NCBI GenBank assembly: GCA_021401465.1
Contig: JADDMT010000012.1
Coordinates: forward strand, 62,001-126,000
DNA from: Teratosphaeria epicoccoides
Taxonomy: Eukaryota; Ascomycota; Dothideomycetes; Mycosphaerellales; Teratosphaeriaceae
Length of the DNA: 64,000 nt
Direction: 5' to 3'
The stretch's first letter is position 1. Every line of letters starts with the position of its first letter. The notes beneath the pieces are model-generated. The model searched no databases, was not told the origin of the DNA, and saw only the letters and a program-made list of their open reading frames with translations. Positions 9,277 through 21,216 of this stretch are shown here, piece after piece. The position numbers were made by a program, and so were the translations under genes.

Positions 9277-12200
9277 CTACTTCTTCCTCACCTGCTCCAG
9301 CAATTGCTCCGGCCTCATCACGCCAATATGCTGGAACGTCTTCCTCCACCTCTCCGCATCACCCTCGGCACCATCCCTAGGCTCATGGCACACCACGAAC
9401 CTCCTGAACTTTTCCACGTTCATCAGACACCATCCTGCGAACCACTCGACCATGAAACTTGTGGCCTTCGCCGGGTCACTCTCAACCATGTCGATGAAGC
9501 TGGGGAGCTCGTCAATGGGTGCAGACACAAGGGCCGATGATGGAATCGGGTTCGGAGGGTCGTCCGGATCCTCGTCGTCGGGCGGGCATAGGTCGCAGAT
9601 GGCGTAGTAGAGGTACATGTACTCTGGAGTCTGCTGTCTGCCTCGCTCTGCTGTATTCTCTAGAGCCAGCTTGCAGAGCCAGTCTTTGATTCCAGGCCTC
9701 GTGGCGATCTTTGCATTTCTCCCTTTGTTTCTCTTGAGCACGTCTTGTATAATCGCGAGGGCTTTCTTCGGGTGGTGGACAAAAACGTCATCGGTAATGT
9801 ATGTGATGCGACCGTCCGGAAAGATTCTCTGAGGGGTGTATCCTTGAACCTGCTCTTCGTCGTCGTGCTCTTGTGCCTCTTCCACCATACCCACTTGTGC
9901 ACCAGGACTCTGCACCTGGAAGAAGTGCACATGCCCACCTGCAACCTGCAGGAAGTCATTGAGACCTGGCACGAGCCAAAGTGGCACATCACGATGGATC
10001 AATATTAGGCTGGCCTTAGAGTGTTTTGATCTGAAATAGCTCCATGCACCTGGAACGTCAGAAGTATAAATCTTGCATTCCAAGCTTGAGAAGCGTTTTT
10101 GCAGAATGTGGAGCTCAGAGTCGCGATCTGACGGCCATGCAATGAAGACAGATTGGCCTTTTGGGTTTTCGTGCACTCCTTCGAAAAGATAGTCCATATC
10201 CAACTGCATGTCCTGAGCAGTGCTGGGAGGGCCCGGCGCATCTCCAGAAGCAGCTGTGTCCGAGGACTGTATCAGTTTGCCCGGTTGCAGGTCCACAGAT
10301 GGGAAGGTCCTGAAGCGTAGCAGTGCATTGGGAGCCGTAGGCGCATCCGCTCGCTCCAGATAACGCCATTCCTCGGCGTTGCTTGGGTACACCAACACGA
10401 CGAATCTGTCCTGTACATACAGCAGGCCAGACACATGCAATTTGCAGAACTCAGCTACCTTTTGCGCGACCGCGATGGATGAAGCTGCTGGCCCAATGCT
10501 TCCAGCCGGCCAAGTAGCAGCCTGCTCGATCGAGTTCGCACAATATGCGCGGAAGTCATTCGCGATAATCGTTTGATCGGGTATCACACAGACACCCCTG
10601 TCGACCGGATAAAACAAAGCTTGGAAGTGCTTGAAGGCGGACACGTGAAACGTGGCGTCAAGATTGTCCATGGCGCTTTGATTAGGCAGCTGGAAACGTA
10701 CAGTCATTTTGCCAGTGTCTGAGAATGAGGGCTGTTGTGAAAGTGCACTGTTGCCCGGTGCCAGAGCGCTGCGAGTAGGTGTAGCCGTATTGCTACCTGA
10801 CGTAGACAATGTTTTAGGGCTGCCCACATGCATCGTAATGTTGGCCGCCGATGCGGACCCGCGTGTAGACGTTTGCCCTGATGCATGCTGTGGACCAGCG
10901 GGCGGTTGCGCACCGCCATCACGAAAGGCCAGTCGCTCGCTCGTGGCAGTAGAGACCTGCTGGTTCGTATCGAAATGAGCGTATTTGCACTCTTCATCGG
11001 AGAATTTGCAAGTCCCCTGCTGCCAGTAGCGGCAAGTTGGTCGGTTTGCAATCATCTGCGGATGCTGGTCGAGGCTCCTCCTCTCCATTCTCTCCCTTAG
11101 ATCAGATTTCGCCTGCTCTGGGAGCGAGTGATACTTATGGGAATGTACGCCGGTATCGGCGTGCGCAAAATAGCACAGATCACCTTTGACACATCTTCCA
11201 TCCTTTTGCCAGTAGAAGCAAGTCGTGTTCTCGGGCGTGAGCCAAGTAGCCTGGGTGGGTCCTTGCGCCGGCTCATGCATTTGCACAGGTTGTGGCTGGC
11301 ACTGTGAAATTGCTGCTGCCGTGTCAACAGAGTGGTGTGCAAAATTGCAAGTCTCCTCCGTGAATTGGCAGTTACCATTCATCCAGTGCCAGCACGACTC
11401 AGTCTTCTTGCGTCTCGGGTCAACGGGTGGAGGACGCGCGGCGGGTGGAGGGCTGCTTGTACGGCCTGGCTCAGTGGGTGGCGTGCGTCGACCGTATGCG
11501 CTATTGCTCTCACGAGGTCCCTTTGGTACACCTGTGGTTGCGCTAGCTGGTGGTCTTGTTCCTGTTTGGTCTAGGGTCTTATCACGCTTATTCATGTCCA
11601 CGAATGTAAGCGCATTGATATCTGGAGGAGGTTCAACTCGTCCGTAATTGTTCATGCGGCCCAATTGGCCGAGAGTCTTGAATTGGGGGCCATGTTGATC
11701 CTTAGGTTTCTCACGGATAGTGTGTTGTCTGTAAGGTGCCTTTGAGCTGAACGCATTGGCTCCAAGTACATTCTTTTTCGATTTCTTGGCTGTTGGCTGA
11801 TCACTGTTCGTTACGGGCCTGCAAACCTTCTTTAGAAGACCAGGCCCGAGTGTCTGTGGAGCAGCAGACCGTGCAGTCTGTTGGGCCGACTCTGTCACGG
11901 CCTCTTTTGGAGCACTGGTGATCGGAAGCCGCGATGTCTTGGAACCTTCCGGTGCAGCCGGTGGCCGATGTACATCCGCCAAGTCAGGTTCCATGGACTT
12001 TTCTTCGAAAAGGGAAGCATGATCCGAATCCTGGTCGCCGAGGTCGTCCTCCTCCGATTCTGTAATGATTCTACGTCTGGCACCAATCATCTTTTGGGCC
12101 ACGCCTTTGCGCGGCTTCACTGGCGGTGCCTTCAACCTCCTCTTTTTCGGAGATCTGCCGCCCATAATTACGTTTTCTTCATCGCTTTCTAGATCCTCAG

Positions 12201-12672
12201 GGCCGCCACGACGAGCTCTTGGCTCTAGTGGCGGAGAGGTACCGCCATCATATTTTTCATCAGAGGCAGATGTTGAGACCGGAAGTCCTTGACGCATCCT
12301 GCGCTTCTTCAGTTTCATCTTGCGGCGGCGTGCTCGGTCATCGCGCTCGGCTCGCCATCTATCCTTTCTGGCTTCCCAAGCATCCACGTCGAATGGCTGC
12401 GCTCTCCCTTGATCGATCTCTGTCTTTTTTTGTTCCCATTGTTCCAGCAAGACATCGCTTGCTACGTGGTTCTCTGGCTCCCAGGTCATGCGGTAGTCCG
12501 GATAACCCTGCCAATTGACCAGATAGTAGCGCACTCCGTTATGATTGGAGACTCGCTCGGAAAGTAATTCCTCTACATTGTAATCACCTTCCTCGTCGCT
12601 TGATTCCTGGGTCTCGGTGGCAACGCTGTCATAGTCCGAATCCTCCTCGATCCATTTCTTGTTATGTGACAT
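9277..12672 (-). CDS. Chromodomain protein with three CCCH zinc fingers
   Basis: A single-exon gene of 1131 aa. Residues about 29-80 form a chromodomain (YNVEELLSERV, YYLVNWQGY, TWEPENHV) that keeps cage-type aromatics Tyr31, Trp54 and Tyr57, so it probably reads a methylated lysine. A strongly basic region follows at about 100-130. Three CCCH fingers come next: Cys427/Cys435/Cys442/His446, Cys485/Cys494/Cys500/His504 and Cys547/Cys555/Cys562/His566, a class that usually binds RNA. The C-terminal 450 residues hold at least two ordered segments, about 660-790 and 825-1130, which I cannot name. The combination suggests a heterochromatin factor with an RNA-contact module; this is inference. The ATG at 12672 opens directly into an acidic N-terminus. 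It could be related to fission-yeast Chp1-type proteins, but I see no RRM, so that link is weak. Confidence 0.82.
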   Translation of the reverse strand: MSHNKKWIEEDSDYDSVATETQESSDEEGDYNVEELLSERVSNHNGVRYYLVNWQGYPDYRMTWEPENHVASDVLLEQWEQKKTEIDQGRAQPFDVDAWEARKDRWRAERDDRARRRKMKLKKRRMRQGLPVSTSASDEKYDGGTSPPLEPRARRGGPEDLESDEENVIMGGRSPKKRRLKAPPVKPRKGVAQKMIGARRRIITESEEDDLGDQDSDHASLFEEKSMEPDLADVHRPPAAPEGSKTSRLPITSAPKEAVTESAQQTARSAAPQTLGPGLLKKVCRPVTNSDQPTAKKSKKNVLGANAFSSKAPYRQHTIREKPKDQHGPQFKTLGQLGRMNNYGRVEPPPDINALTFVDMNKRDKTLDQTGTRPPASATTGVPKGPRESNSAYGRRTPPTEPGRTSSPPPAARPPPVDPRRKKTESCWHWMNGNCQFTEETCNFAHHSVDTAAAISQCQPQPVQMHEPAQGPTQATWLTPENTTCFYWQKDGRCVKGDLCYFAHADTGVHSHKYHSLPEQAKSDLRERMERRSLDQHPQMIANRPTCRYWQQGTCKFSDEECKYAHFDTNQQVSTATSERLAFRDGGAQPPAGPQHASGQTSTRGSASAANITMHVGSPKTLSTSGSNTATPTRSALAPGNSALSQQPSFSDTGKMTVRFQLPNQSAMDNLDATFHVSAFKHFQALFYPVDRGVCVIPDQTIIANDFRAYCANSIEQAATWPAGSIGPAASSIAVAQKVAEFCKLHVSGLLYVQDRFVVLVYPSNAEEWRYLERADAPTAPNALLRFRTFPSVDLQPGKLIQSSDTAASGDAPGPPSTAQDMQLDMDYLFEGVHENPKGQSVFIAWPSDRDSELHILQKRFSSLECKIYTSDVPGAWSYFRSKHSKASLILIHRDVPLWLVPGLNDFLQVAGGHVHFFQVQSPGAQVGMVEEAQEHDDEEQVQGYTPQRIFPDGRITYITDDVFVHHPKKALAIIQDVLKRNKGRNAKIATRPGIKDWLCKLALENTAERGRQQTPEYMYLYYAICDLCPPDDEDPDDPPNPIPSSALVSAPIDELPSFIDMVESDPAKATSFMVEWFAGWCLMNVEKFRRFVVCHEPRDGAEGDAERWRKTFQHIGVMRPEQLLEQVRKK

Positions 12673-13409
12673 GTCTACTCAGATCGATGGTCTAATTGGC
12701 TCCGGCAATGGAGCGCGATCACAGCCGCATCAAGACCTCGCCTTTCGCCGCTGGGCGTATTTCTGCGAGGCAACAAACTCTCAGTCACCGACGATTTGAG
12801 CCTCTCACCCGCGGAAACCGCACATTTGTGGAAATACGCTTCAAGCCTGCTTGTCAGTCATGGTAGCAATGTGTCTCTAAGGCAGCTGCATGTTTGGAAG
12901 AGTTCGGAACGCGATCGAAGTTGTTTGTTTTTGTTTCGTCAATCGGAGTAGGAAGGAACGAGCGAGGGAGGTGATATTGGTCCAAGTGGGGAAGATGCCG
13001 GCCTGGTGTCCCTGTCACGTGCACAAACATAGCCATAAACGAGCCAAAAACGGACTTCTTCAGCCTGAAGACTGGTCGTATGATTATTTTCGCTATCTTT
13101 AAGTGGTATCTTCCCAACATGCCCGTTGTGAACGCCTTCGCTTCTCATGCAGAACTCATACAACATTTGCGACGTCCGTGATGCCCCCCGGTCGTCCTTT
13201 TCCGTGTCCTCCTTTATCTTTTGCTGCCGTGCCTACCACACGGAGTCGGTGCAGTCTCGCACACGACCGGAATTTAGTCACGAGCCAGCGGCTCTTTGCC
13301 AAGGACTGTGACGCGCTATTGGCGGGCCAGTCGCCTATCTTTTGCACAGATAGACCGTGTCCTGGTCACGGACTTGATGATTACAACGTGTCGTTTCGAG
13401 AGAAAAAAC
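12673..13409. other. Intergenic region upstream of the chromodomain gene, no gene seen
   Basis: About 0.74 kb between the 3' end of CHS7 and the start of the chromodomain gene, both on the minus strand. It should hold the chromodomain promoter. I see no coding segment or convincing motif. Confidence 0.4.
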
Positions 13410-14388
13410 TTAATCGTACGTGTTCTCGCTTGCCGCAGGCATCGGCCAGTCATCCTCCGTGATACTACTCCAGAAAATCCAGATAAAAATCACCGCAGCC
13501 AGCGTGAAGAGCGTCTCGAAAAGCCCGCCATTGATCTTGCCATTCGTGCCATTGCAGATGTGTACGCTGATCACATACTGGAAGATCTGCCCAATTGCGA
13601 AACATAGAGCACCACCAGCCAGATACGCCATTGGCTTGATCTCGCCCAAAACTTTGACGACCAGGACAGTCTCCAGGATAAAGTAGACGACCAGGAAGAT
13701 GAGCGGTATCAGTTGGTAGAGCGTGTACAGCGCGTATGCTCGATTTGGCTGGTTCAATGTTGAGTCCCAGTAGCCCGTCCAGCTGAAGCCAGTGTCGAGC
13801 GCAATGTAGCCCGTGCCAATGAACAGTGCTGCAGCTGAGCCGAATATGAGGAACAGACTCAAGGGAGTGCCATCGTCTAGGAGTTGGTACCCGACTGCAC
13901 CGTTCATCATAAGAATCCAGAGAGTAGCCACGATTGCCGCGATGTGTACCGCAGAGAATGCTCTTCGCGTCGGTCCATTCAGCGGGAACCCGCCGACCGT
14001 GAAGATCTCGCATATTTCAATAATGATGTAGCCGATCAGGAATAGTTGCATTTCTCTCCTGCCCACTGCAGCTCTTTTCCGGTCTGTCCGCCATAAAAGG
14101 CCTGCCGATATCAAAATCGCAATGCCCGCAAGTAGTATTGAGCCCAGGTTGGCAAGATGTCGCCCTCCGCTCAGTGGTATCCCCGTCAGATTGCATCCGC
14201 CATACCACGGCGACGCTCCGCCTCTTGCTGGCGACTCATTGAACAGATTACAGACTGGCAATGTCGCAAACTCGCTGCCAGAGTCGCGGCAGAAATTGTG
14301 GAAGTTGCTGGAGTGGCGCAGAGAGTCAGTACGGGCGCCTTCGTCAAGCTGACGGTGGATGTCCTTACCCGTAAGCTGTCGAGGGCAT
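13410..14388 (-). CDS. CHS7: Chitin synthase export chaperone Chs7
   Basis: A polytopic endoplasmic-reticulum protein (305 aa) of the Chs7 family, needed for folding and exit of class-IV-type chitin synthases from the ER. There are two exons: a 20-nt first exon at 14388-14369 and the rest at 14307-13410. The 61-nt intron has GTAAGG at the donor, a CTGAC branch site and CCAG at the acceptor. Splicing gives a start of MPSTAYGNFHNFCRDSG, which fits the family. The unspliced frame upstream has no fitting start. Family marks are FCRDSGSEFATLPVCNLF near the N-terminus, CNLTGIPL, and about seven hydrophobic helices with polar loops between. The tail after the last helix is short and acidic (SSITEDDWPMP). 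It acts in cell-wall chitin deposition, alongside the protein mannosyltransferase 4 kb away in theme only. Confidence 0.9.
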
Positions 14389-15629
14389 GGCGGGAGTCGT
14401 TGGGCCTTGAGGGCCAAGATCCAGCGCAGCCACGCCGAGATCCTCGTATCAACCGGCTTCGAGGCACGATAACACTAGCCTTGCGTGCGTTGTCGCTGTC
14501 GCGTATGTCGTCGATATCCAATTCGCAAGTCCTCCCCTATGCGCGGATCCACAAAGACTGCCACAGAGGGCAATCGGGTACACTTGAGTCCAATGCGGTG
14601 GTTGGCGCAAGCTAATTAGCGCGATCTGCTGCCCGTAATTAAAATAAACCGTCTGGCACCACAGCCGCTCCACACTGCTTTTCCAACTGTGCAAGATTAA
14701 CGTGACGCTTCGACGGTCTTGCATCAGCGAATGTATGCAAGCCAAGTCAGGAAATATGAGACTGTAAGACGTGTAATGATAATAATGCGCTGGCGAAGGG
14801 TGATCGGCGTCGATGAAACTTGGCCGGTAGCTACCTCCTAGTCCTGCCACTTCCTTGCTCTGCAGCATCCCTGCTGAGAGAGGCTTGACAGCCAGCCGCC
14901 ACTTGCAAACTTTCATTGATGAGATCGACCAGCTGCTCCGCCAACAACAACAATGCGTCAGATATTTTATGATTATGTCATGGCTGATGATATCGGACAT
15001 GCTTCGACGTGGCGCATGCTAGCACTGTCCGCATGCAGAACATGAATCACCCTGCGTGGCGGTGTCCCTTGTGATCGGAGTGCTGTTCAGAGCTGCGTGA
15101 CGATGAATAAGGGAGGCATCAGCAGGTACACTGTCGGCCTCTGCTACCCCAGACTGATCCAAATATACATCACAATGAGGGTAATGTATGTTCTGGCGGC
15201 CATCATGTCAACGTCATCCCAACGTGGACATGAGAGTCCAGCCTGGCACTTGGGAAAGATGAACGCTTCACTTCAATGCGAGATCGTCCGCACGACGGAC
15301 ACATGCACCCGTCAACCCTTTGTATAGCAGCCTGTTGTCCGTCTTGAGAGACGCGATTGCCCAACGTTGTTGCTCACGCCCAGGATGTATCGACCCTTGT
15401 GGGCGGTAGCTCACTTCGTCCACACCTCAGTGTGAGGTCATCGCATCGCTACATAACCACATGCACAACAGGCAGTGCGAGACTACAAAGGTTTGAGATT
15501 TGTCTTCCACGGACTGTACCAACACAATTTGTTTCCAAACCGGCCGCGATCACTGTCAGACTCCAGCTTGTTACCAGCGAATTCTCCACTTCTGCATCCA
15601 ACAACAAGGAAAATAGCAAAGAATACAAC
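14389..15629. other. Divergent intergenic region between CHS7 and the SDR gene
   Basis: About 1.2 kb that must hold the CHS7 and SDR promoters. Several frames of 60-180 codons occur, but their translations look random. An open frame also runs into the SDR ATG from 15357 and is probably chance. Confidence 0.45.
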
Positions 15630-16589
15630 ATGGCCTCTGACAACGCAAGTGCACACAACAACGACCAGTTCAAGCTGTCTGAGCTGTTCAATGTGAAGGA
15701 CAAGGTCGCCCTTATCACCGGTATGATCAACTCGACCCAAACTCGACAACGAGATCAACGCTGACCACATCTACCAGGTGGCGGCTCTGGCATCGGTCTG
15801 ATGTATACCCAAGCACTCGCCGTCAACGGAGCCAAAGTCTACATAGTCGGCAGGACAGCCGAAAAGCTCGACACCGTAGCAAAAACCTACAACCAAGGCA
15901 TCCCCGGCCACATCATCCCCATCACCGCAGACGTCACCTCCAAAGACTCCATCAAGAAGCTTTACGAGGAAATTGCCAGCAAGGAAAAGTGCCTCGACAT
16001 TCTCGTCAACAACGCCGGTATCATGAGCGGCAATGTCGTGACCACCGAGGCCTCGTCAGCCCAGGAGCTCAGGAGAAACATGTTCGACGACGAAAAGAAT
16101 TCCTTCCAAGACTGGGACGACATCTGGCGTACCAACGTGACAGGTTATTACTTCATGGCCACGGCCTTCGTGCCTCTCCTCGCCAAAGCCAGCGAGGCCC
16201 AACAAGGCTGGAGCAGCACCATCATCAACGTCGCTTCCATCTCCGGCCAAGTCCTCACGATGCAGCACCACCCTCAGTACAACGCATCCAAGGCCGGCAC
16301 CATCCACTTGTCCCGCATGCTGGCTAGCGAGATCGCAAATAACGAAATCAAGATCCGCGTCAACTCCATCTCGCCTGGTGTCTTCCCATCTGAGATGACA
16401 GCAGGGAGCTCCGGCGCGAACCAGAAGTCTGAGCTGCCGAAGGACCAGTTTGAGAGTAAGGTGCCGGCCAAGAGGCCTGGGACCGATAGGGATATGGCGA
16501 GTGCGCTGTTGTTCGCTGCGACGAACACGTATCTCAATGGTCAGGATATCACGGTGGACGGTGGCTACACATTGACAGCCGGCCGGTAG
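15630..16589 (+). CDS. Short-chain dehydrogenase/reductase
   Basis: A classical SDR of 300 aa in two exons, 15630-15720 and 15778-16589. The 57-nt intron (GTATGA donor, CTGAC branch, CCAG acceptor) lies inside the cofactor motif, and splicing yields TGGGSGIG at residues 30-37. The VGRT after strand beta-2 suggests preference for NADP(H). Other marks are NNAG at 108-111, a Ser in the VASISG stretch at about 184-186, and the catalytic YNASK with Tyr198 and Lys202. The tail FAATNTYLNGQDITVDGG is typical of the family. All active-site residues are present. Fungal relatives are often labelled 3-oxoacyl reductase or RhlG-like, but the substrate cannot be read from the sequence. The ATG follows an A-rich leader ending ACAACATGG. 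Confidence 0.9.
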
Positions 16590-17561
16590 AACGGTCATCA
16601 ATGTTCAACGGCATCAAGGTTTACGACACTCTCGGGAATTGCGAGAGTGCAAAGCGTGCTGCTGCAAGAGATGCATCTTCCATCGTGGACAGAGGTTGTT
16701 ACCTTTGGGCTTGCCAGAGATTAATATATGGATATGTTCCCCCTGAAACCCAATCATGCTCGGTAAACCGATTTCTTCACCACGATCAGACTGTAGCGCC
16801 CAGGTCGTCACTCACGCTGTCTGCCTTTGACCCCTGTGTCGCGCATCTAGACCACGACAAAACGAAGGTGCACGTCACCATTACATTACTGTGTCTCCTG
16901 CTCGCTGGTAAACCTGCACCCGCAGCACCGCAGGACAGATCTGCAGGCGTGGCTATACACAAAGACCTATGCGCCGAAGACGACTGTACCAAAAGGCGCA
17001 TACATGGATCGTCCACGTCTGCCCGTCACACGAACAGCTATTCGGCCAACTGCTATATGAGTCTACACCTCCACTTCCATCACCACCTCCCATCTTCATT
17101 CTAACAACTGCTTCCTTCGCCGCCTGGTAGCAACACCCCTCCATGTTCTCCAAGCCCTGAGTGGACGAAATCGACTGCACGGCTGACCGAGGCTATCCTT
17201 GCCGCTACAGGCACTCGTGTCTTGAAAAGAAAAAGTATTACGGCGAAGAATGCGAAAGGCGGGAGACCTATTTGTCAAGGCTATGGATGTCCATAGTAAA
17301 GCTACCGGCCATACTTGGTACATTATGAGGTAGTCTTCCGGCAATAAGGATTGAGTAGAGACGTCATTAGTCAAGGCTGCTCACTCGAAGTCTTGTACTG
17401 ATACATTAGAATCTCGCATACTATGCTCAGTCACGTGTCACGAACGCCAGAATCGCCTACCCATGATGCAACTTTCTCCTTTCGTATTCCCATGCATCAG
17501 GTTCTGCTGCTGCATTACTGTCATTTTTCTCGCGCACCGCAAAATCTGTCGGCGTCGCGTT
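16590..17561. other. Convergent intergenic region, no gene seen
   Basis: About 1 kb between the converging SDR and PMT2 genes. A 167-codon frame at 16601-17104 starts just after the SDR stop, but its translation is low in recognisable structure and I treat it as chance. Confidence 0.4.
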
Positions 17562-20056
17562 TTAATCGGTCATTTTCCATGTGGAGAACCACTTCAGGTG
17601 CTTCCACTGCGTATGGCTGCCCTCCATGCCGAAACATATCGCCCTGAACATCCAGAAAAGACCGATGACGGCGGCGTATAGGACCATGTGAATACCCCAG
17701 TGGAGGCTCTTCCGCAGATTTCTAGTGTGCCAGTCGACGCAGAAACCAGCGACGAGGATGGCAAAGTATAACGCCGGGTAGTAGTGATGCACGTAGGTGA
17801 CACGTGCCATGATAATGAAGGGTAGGTAGTGCAGGAACCAGCCAATGAACGGGTAGAGACCGGCATATTCAATCTGGTCGATCTGGTTCCAGGTGAGCTC
17901 GTCGAAGCCTCGCTGCCATCTGATGGCGTACCAGGCGATCGTGCCCATGAAGAGGGCGAGAGAGAAAGTCGAGCCCCAATAGACGATAGGGTTGCCGAGA
18001 AGGAAATACTTGACGATGTGATCGTCCCAACCGCACATACGAAGACCGACGTGCAAAAGAGGCCACTGCCATGGCTTGGAGGCGAGGTCATCTTGCTTGT
18101 CTGGGTCTGGGACAAGGGCGTTGTTGGATGTCATCATGGCGACGTTGAGGTGGACGAAGTCGCGGAGGAAGGGAGATTTGTATGCTGATGCCTCGCCAGC
18201 AGGCACTGCAGATCTCGTTAGCGCATCATCCTATTACCAACATGTCGGGAGCACTTACGCCTCTCGTTGACGTGCGACTCTACGTTCCAATGGGTGTAGG
18301 GGTCGCGTGGGTGGTTGTCCTTCACGCAGGTCGTCTCGATCTGTTTGAAACCCCACTGTGGGAGGTTGACGGTGCCTGCACGAAGGTAACAACCCAGGTC
18401 GGCATGCCTCAGGCGGAAAGCGGTGGTGAGAGTACGGATCTTGGAGCGGTCACGCGAAGCTGCGTCGCTGACAACCTCGACCTGCCAGTGGTCCTTTGTG
18501 TCGCCAATAGTCGTATTGCCGTAGCATGAGACTTCGTAGTCAGCCTTGGTGACGGGAGCAGCGACTTGGTGAGAGTGGAGGTTACGCCCGGTCTGGGCGT
18601 GGATCAGGCGAATAATGTCCTTGTCGCCAACGAACTTGATTGGTGCCTCGGGATTAAAGTCGCTCTCGAACCTATTTGGATAGAAGAACCAGTCATTGTT
18701 GGCATCCTTGTGATGGTAGCAAGTGATCTGCTGTTGGGTTGAGCCTTCAGGGTAGGTTTGCACGTGCGAGTGGAGAAGACCACCGCCGTAACCCATGTTC
18801 TTAAGAGTAGCCCTGGATCCAAAGGCAATCTCGACCGGGCAGTCCTTGCCGACTTCGGTGCCCTTCAGGTTAGCCTGGAAGAGCGACGACATTTGCGCAT
18901 CACCAGGACCGCTGTTCTCCAGTACGAGGAAGTGCAGCCAGAAAGAGAACATGTAGACCAACATTGGAATGACAATGAGACCCACTGCACGGAAACCGAC
19001 GTGCGCACCGAGCTCCACGACGGGCATCTTAGTGTTTCCAAACTTTCTCCACAGGTCCTCCATCGTGTACAATCCGACGAGGGCGGTACCGAACATGCCG
19101 ACCCACTTGACACTGCACACGCAGCCAATCGAAATGCCGGTCATGAACAGCCACAGCGCCCATTCTGGCTCGAAGGAGTTGTGTCTCTGGTTGTGGAACT
19201 TGGACCAGCAGAAGACGGTGGTGAAGGTGAAGAAGAGCAGCATACTATCCAACAGGATAAACCTGGAGATCGTTGTGTAGCTGTTCTCGAACAACACCAT
19301 CATCGTCACCAACCACACAGTAGGTCTCTTGAAGTGCAGCTCTTTCGCGGTGTAGTAAGCCAAGGGCACGCACAGCGCACCAAAGGCAGAGTTGAACAAG
19401 CGCATGAAGGTGTAGTCAACATCTTCGGGGTATCGTTCGCCCGATTTGAATTCGAATGAGCCGTTGTAGCCTGCCAGGTATCCTGAGAGACCAACCAGCA
19501 TCTTGCCGAGCGGTGGGTGGACATCGAAGTAGAATTCTCGTTTGAGGTAGTGGGAGCCGAACTTGCCAAAGTGGGCCTCATCCCAGGTGACGATGGGCGA
19601 GAGGCCAATCTTCCACATTCGTGTGAAGAAGGCAAGGACCGTGAAGACGAGAGGTGCCACAAGCCACTCGTACTGATCGAGGGTCTGGAGGAGGGAGCTG
19701 GCCTGCAGCGTCCGCGTCAGTACATCCTTTCCATCAACCTCAACATCGTGCCAATGCAAGTCCCGTCATGATGCACCAACGCAACACAACGGCGCAAATC
19801 GCATCAGCAAGGCCATGCATCCAGAGTCGAGTGGTGCTTTTCTCTGTCGTCTATTCATTGCAGCGCGTAACAGCCTTCGGAGACAAAAACAGCAGAGACG
19901 TACCTTCACTTTGCTCTTCTCCTCCGCCTGCTGACCCAGCGGATACTGCTTCGCCGCATAGCCATTGACCAGCTCCGGGACGTTCCTCCTCTTCAAGTCA
20001 GGTGTGGTGTCCGCGCCCGTTGCAAGCGCCCTGCCGTCATTCTGTTGTATCGCCAT
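17562..20056 (-). CDS. Protein O-mannosyltransferase, PMT2 type
   Basis: Dolichyl-phosphate-mannose:protein O-mannosyltransferase (746 aa), an ER membrane enzyme that starts O-mannosylation of secretory and cell-wall proteins. There are three exons, 20056-19904, 19702-18259 and 18205-17562, with introns of 201 and 53 nt. The longer intron has GTACGT at the donor and TACTGAC before its CAG. The first luminal loop carries the catalytic Asp-Glu in TWDEAHFGKFGSHY and the family stretch FDVHPPLGKML. MIR repeats occupy about residues 320-500 (HSHVQTYPEGS, LHSHQVAAP, FRLRHADLGCYL). Multiple hydrophobic helices lie on both sides. Length and motif wording fit the PMT2 subfamily better than PMT1 or PMT4. 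The short exon-1 N-terminus is polar and cytosolic. Confidence 0.9.
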
Positions 20057-21216
20057 GCTGGACGGCCGAGCTGCTGTATGTCGCGGCCAAGGTTTTGCCA
20101 ATACCCTGTCGAGACCCAAAAGTATGTATCAGGCTGATCCAAGCTCCTGTCAAGGACCCCTTCTTCTTCAGGTAAGCTTGAGCCTTGTCCACACGCAAAG
20201 GAGTGTCTCGTGTTGGTGGTTGTATTATTAAAGTGGCATTGGCAACAATGAAGGAGTTCGACGAGACTACTGCCCCTCTGCACGAGGCCGTTGGTACCAG
20301 GTGTTCAGGTTGGGAGCTGAGGTGGTGGATGCAGGAGGGCGCCTCTCAGACTATTTCCAGCTGGAAAGCGCTGCCGCCAGGGATCGTCGCGTCGTGCGGG
20401 TGGCCAATGACACTTGTTCCTCCACGCGTGACGCGGTCGTAACTCCGAGTTGGAGCTTATTTTCTTTTGTTCTATATGCGATGAGACAATCACGCATACA
20501 ACCTGAACATACCATTGACAGCTACAGGTCGGCATGTGACGCAAGTGAGATGGCGCCAGGATCCAGGTTCAACGGGCGTGTCCCTGATCTCAAACAAGGT
20601 CTCACCAACACCAAGGCATCGGAGCCGTTCCGGATAGTCAGATTCACATGTGGCAGAAACATCTAGCATTCGACACGAGAGCAAAAAGCGCTGTCATCGT
20701 CCGTCCTTCTCACACCCGGATCTCACTCTTGCCGAACCTTCCCCCTTTCCCTCTTCCATCATCTCAAATGCCTTGCTTGCTCCTCGAGAAATACAATACT
20801 TCTGCCACCACCGGCCTCAGTTTCTTCGCGTAGATGGACTTGCAGAACTCCATCATCTGCAGATTGCCACCGCTCATGATTCTTTCAGACTTTCGGCGTC
20901 AGGAAACAGGTGCTTGCAGCATCATGGTTAGTAGGAGCACACTGTAGATCGGTCGTCTGCGACTGGGGGTTGGATTTACGGTAAGACGTGAACAGGAGTA
21001 TCGATGTTTGACTTGGGAGACCCGCGAAGCAGACCTAGAACGACGCCTTATCGGGCAGTCCTAGTGGCGAGGAGATTTTTGATTGAGGTTCTCTGGGCTA
21101 CCGACTGGGTCCCGAGCAGCGTTCACACCTCGACCATCAGCCATCGTGAGGACTTGAGAGGATCTGGCATTATCGTCAGCATTCACTTGAGCTTGGAAAG
21201 GACGTTCTTTGGCTGA
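20057..21216. other. Intergenic region upstream of PMT2, no gene seen
   Basis: About 1.16 kb holding the PMT2 promoter and the flank of the oxidoreductase relic. A C/T-rich tract lies near 20700-20760. No frame resembles a protein. Confidence 0.4.

Noticed and set aside
16601..17104. A 167-codon frame just after the SDR gene
   Set aside because: The composition looks random, and it lies in the convergent 3' region of two genes.
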